A stretch of 7,311 bases of DNA from an uncultured Candidatus Udaeobacter sp. (GTDB taxonomy: Bacteria; Verrucomicrobiota; Verrucomicrobiia; Chthoniobacterales; UBA10450), in the NCBI GenBank assembly GCA_955652245.1, contig CATPAV010000058.1:1-7311 (forward strand), given 5' to 3'. A program made the translations under genes and the position numbers. The notes beneath the pieces were generated by a model, which worked only from the letters and a program-made list of their open reading frames with translations, was not told the origin of the DNA and made no database searches. Shown here in pieces: positions 5,487 through 7,311 of this stretch (position 1 is the first letter of the stretch; each line of letters starts with the position of its first letter).

Positions 5487-6242
5487 ATGCACTTACATTC
5501 CAGAATCGTTGTCGTCTTCGTCGCTCTCATTGCTTCGGTTAGCTTTGCCGAAGACAAAAATGCGCTGACTGCGGATGAATTAGTTTCGAAAAATATCGAA
5601 GCGAAGGGAGGCGCCGAGGCGCTGCGCGTTCTGCAATCGCTCAAGCTCACCGGTAAAATGCTCGTCCAACAAGGACAGATTCAATTGGGCTACGTGCAAA
5701 CTAAGAAGCGGCCGGGCGAGGTGCGCACCGATGCGACGATCCAAGGTATGACGATAGTGCAGGCTTATGACGGGAAGGAAGGTTGGAGGATCTCGCCGTT
5801 GCAGGGGCGCAGGGACCCGGAAAAAATGTCAGCCGACGATGTCAAATCGCTGATGGAGGATGCGGAGATTGATGGGCCCTTGGTGGACTGGAAGGCCAAA
5901 GGAAGCACTGTGGAATATCTTGGCACCGAAGATGTGGACGGAACGCTTTCTCACAAACTGAAAGTTGTGCGGAAAAATGGCGATGTGAGCTTCGTTTATC
6001 TCGATCCGGATCATTTTCTGGAGATTCGGATATTGACGCAGCGAACGAAGCACGGCGCACAAGAAGAAGTCGAGATCGATTTAGGCGATTACGAAAAAAT
6101 CACCGGCGTTTTTGTTCCAACTTCCATTGAATCCGGTCGAAAGGGAGATCCTGACAAGCAAAAGATCGTCATTGATAAGGCCGAGTCCAATGTGCCTGTC
6201 GATGACGCGATCTTTCATTTCCCGGCCACGGCTTCCAAATAA
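5487..6242 (+). CDS. Secreted LolA/LolB-like protein
   Basis: A 251-residue exported protein. Residues 1-21 are a signal peptide (MHLHSR, then a hydrophobic core, ending ASVSFA) with a signal peptidase I site before EDKN. There is no lipobox cysteine, so it should be soluble. The mature part begins ADELVSKNIEAKGGAEAL and consists of alternating strands such as SLKLTGKM, MTIVQAYDGKEGWRISPLQG, VEYLGTEDVDGTLSHKLKV and VSFVYLDPDHFLEIRI. This is the half-barrel style of proteins annotated as outer-membrane lipoprotein-sorting (LolA/LolB fold). Binding a lipid or lipoprotein in the periplasm is inferred from the fold only; it is not the canonical LolA. ATG 5487 is chosen because it places the signal peptide at the N-terminus. 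The next gene starts 11 bp after the stop, so they are probably co-transcribed. Confidence 0.85.
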   Translation: MHLHSRIVVVFVALIASVSFAEDKNALTADELVSKNIEAKGGAEALRVLQSLKLTGKMLVQQGQIQLGYVQTKKRPGEVRTDATIQGMTIVQAYDGKEGWRISPLQGRRDPEKMSADDVKSLMEDAEIDGPLVDWKAKGSTVEYLGTEDVDGTLSHKLKVVRKNGDVSFVYLDPDHFLEIRILTQRTKHGAQEEVEIDLGDYEKITGVFVPTSIESGRKGDPDKQKIVIDKAESNVPVDDAIFHFPATASK

Positions 6243-6253
6243 CTGATTACCCA

Positions 6254-7311
6254 ATGGTGCGCTTCCTGATTTTTTTCATTCTAGCTGCCGGACTGGTTTT
6301 CTTTGCTTTTGCTTCCCAGGCCCAGGAAACGCCTTATAGCTCCGCAACTATTTCTGGTCTCGGCGCACGCAACATCGGCTCGGCTACCATGAGTGGGCGC
6401 ATCTCGGCGATGGCTGCGACAAGAGAACCTTCGGGCAAGATCACGCTTTTTGTCGGCGCGGCCAGCGGCGGTGTGTGGAAATCTGACGATAGCGGGACGC
6501 GATTTCGGCCAGTATTCGATGAACAACCAGTTCAGTCGATCGGCGTGATAGCAATCGATCCGAAAAACACAAAAAACGTGTGGATTGGAACGGGCGAATC
6601 CTGGACTCGTAACAGTGTTTCAATTGGCAACGGAGTTTACAAATCCACCGATGGTGGCGAGACATGGGCGTACGCGGATTTGGACAAATCGGAACGGGTA
6701 GCACGAATCGCAATTAGTCCGAAGAATAGCGATACGGTTTTTGCCGCAGTGCCCGGCGCGTTATGGAGCGATTCAACCGATCGCGGTCTCTATAAGGCTT
6801 CGGACGGAGGCAAGACGTGGACGCAGGTTCTCAAAGGTCCGAATCTTTCCACTGGCTGCACTGACATTGCGATGGATCCGACGAATCCCGACGTAATGTT
6901 TGCGAGCTTGTGGGATTTTCGCCGCAAGGGTTGGGAGTATCGCTCCGGGGGCGAGAGTCCGACCGCGCCTTCTTCCAGCGGATTATTCCGTTCGGCTGAC
7001 GGCGGAAACACTTGGACAGAGATCACACCTGAAGCCAACAAAGGTTTCCCGAAAAAACCATATGGCAGAATTGCGATTGCCATAGCGCCATCCAACGCCA
7101 AACGCGTTTACGCTTTTGTCGAGTCACCCGATAGCGCGCTGTTTGTTTCCGACGATGGCGGCGTGACATGGGACAAGCGCGACAAAAGTAATTGGATGGT
7201 GTGGCGTCCGTTCTATTTCGCAAGGCTTGTTGTCGATCCAAAAAATCCGCATCGCGTATTCAAGCCCGACGGCGCTCTGATTTTGAGTGAAGACGCGGGC
7301 AGGAGCTTCTC
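6254..7311 (+). CDS. Secreted Asp-box (BNR/Vps10-like) beta-propeller protein, 3' end beyond window
   Basis: The first 352 residues of an open frame that runs off the window. Residues 1-23 form a signal peptide (hydrophobic core, ending SQA before QETP). The mature start, ARNIGSATMSGRISAM, is the usual opening of large secreted proteins annotated as sortilin/Vps10-domain or glycosyl-hydrolase-like. Asp-box motifs (S-x-D-x-G-x-T-W) recur at about 77-84 (degenerate), 131-138, 182-189, 247-254, 299-306 and 345-352, each closing a propeller blade. Blade strands such as IGVIAIDPKNTKNVWIGTGE and VARIAISPKNSDTVFAAV alternate with them. Asp boxes are structural; no sialidase catalytic set was identified, so enzymatic activity should not be assumed. 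Family members are commonly around 1000 residues, so most of the gene probably lies outside. Together with the LolA-like gene 11 bp upstream it forms a probable exported pair. Confidence 0.85.
   Translation, partial: MVRFLIFFILAAGLVFFAFASQAQETPYSSATISGLGARNIGSATMSGRISAMAATREPSGKITLFVGAASGGVWKSDDSGTRFRPVFDEQPVQSIGVIAIDPKNTKNVWIGTGESWTRNSVSIGNGVYKSTDGGETWAYADLDKSERVARIAISPKNSDTVFAAVPGALWSDSTDRGLYKASDGGKTWTQVLKGPNLSTGCTDIAMDPTNPDVMFASLWDFRRKGWEYRSGGESPTAPSSSGLFRSADGGNTWTEITPEANKGFPKKPYGRIAIAIAPSNAKRVYAFVESPDSALFVSDDGGVTWDKRDKSNWMVWRPFYFARLVVDPKNPHRVFKPDGALILSEDAGRSF

Overview
The window looks like an ordinary chromosomal stretch of a Verrucomicrobiota-type soil bacterium, possibly Spartobacteria/Chthoniobacterales. 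This is inferred from the style of the proteins, the GTAG-type palindromic repeats, the short heptad repeats next to genes, and starts without a clear Shine-Dalgarno sequence. No marker gene settles it. All intact genes are on the + strand and no RNA gene or CRISPR array was seen.

Layout. 1-150: a non-coding leader with two opposed REP-like hairpins and a 7-bp tandem repeat running almost to the start of serA. 151-1743: an intact long-form D-3-phosphoglycerate dehydrogenase (serine biosynthesis). 1740-2421: a graveyard of gene ends. It holds the C-terminal Usp domain of a minus-strand protein, whose stop codon overlaps that of serA, then the DNA-binding end of a KdpE-like response regulator with a second internal deletion, then the last codons of a transposase. 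2426-3110: two small membrane proteins, a YnfA/SMR-like four-helix protein and a GlsB/YeaQ/YmgE-type protein. A third REP-like hairpin lies at 3124-3150. 3219-5356: a YedA-like DMT exporter, then, after 5 bp, an MbfA-type fusion of a ferritin-like domain with a VIT1/CCC1 iron transporter. 5487-7311: a secreted LolA/LolB-like protein, then, after 11 bp, a secreted Asp-box (BNR/Vps10-like) beta-propeller protein cut by the window edge.

Functional reading. serA stands alone as a biosynthetic gene. The DMT exporter and MbfA-like gene form a probable two-gene transport unit, the second for removal or storage of ferrous iron. The last two genes form a probable envelope/secreted pair. The most informative part is the junction near 2027/2028, where two genes that have both lost their 5' ends meet head to head. 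This is what a single deletion between divergent genes would leave, and may be the scar of a lost kdp potassium-uptake locus. I did not find convincing evidence of a wholly new biological system. The best leads are the hairpin repeats with compensating base changes, the deletion scar, and the unclassified small membrane protein next to a transposase remnant.
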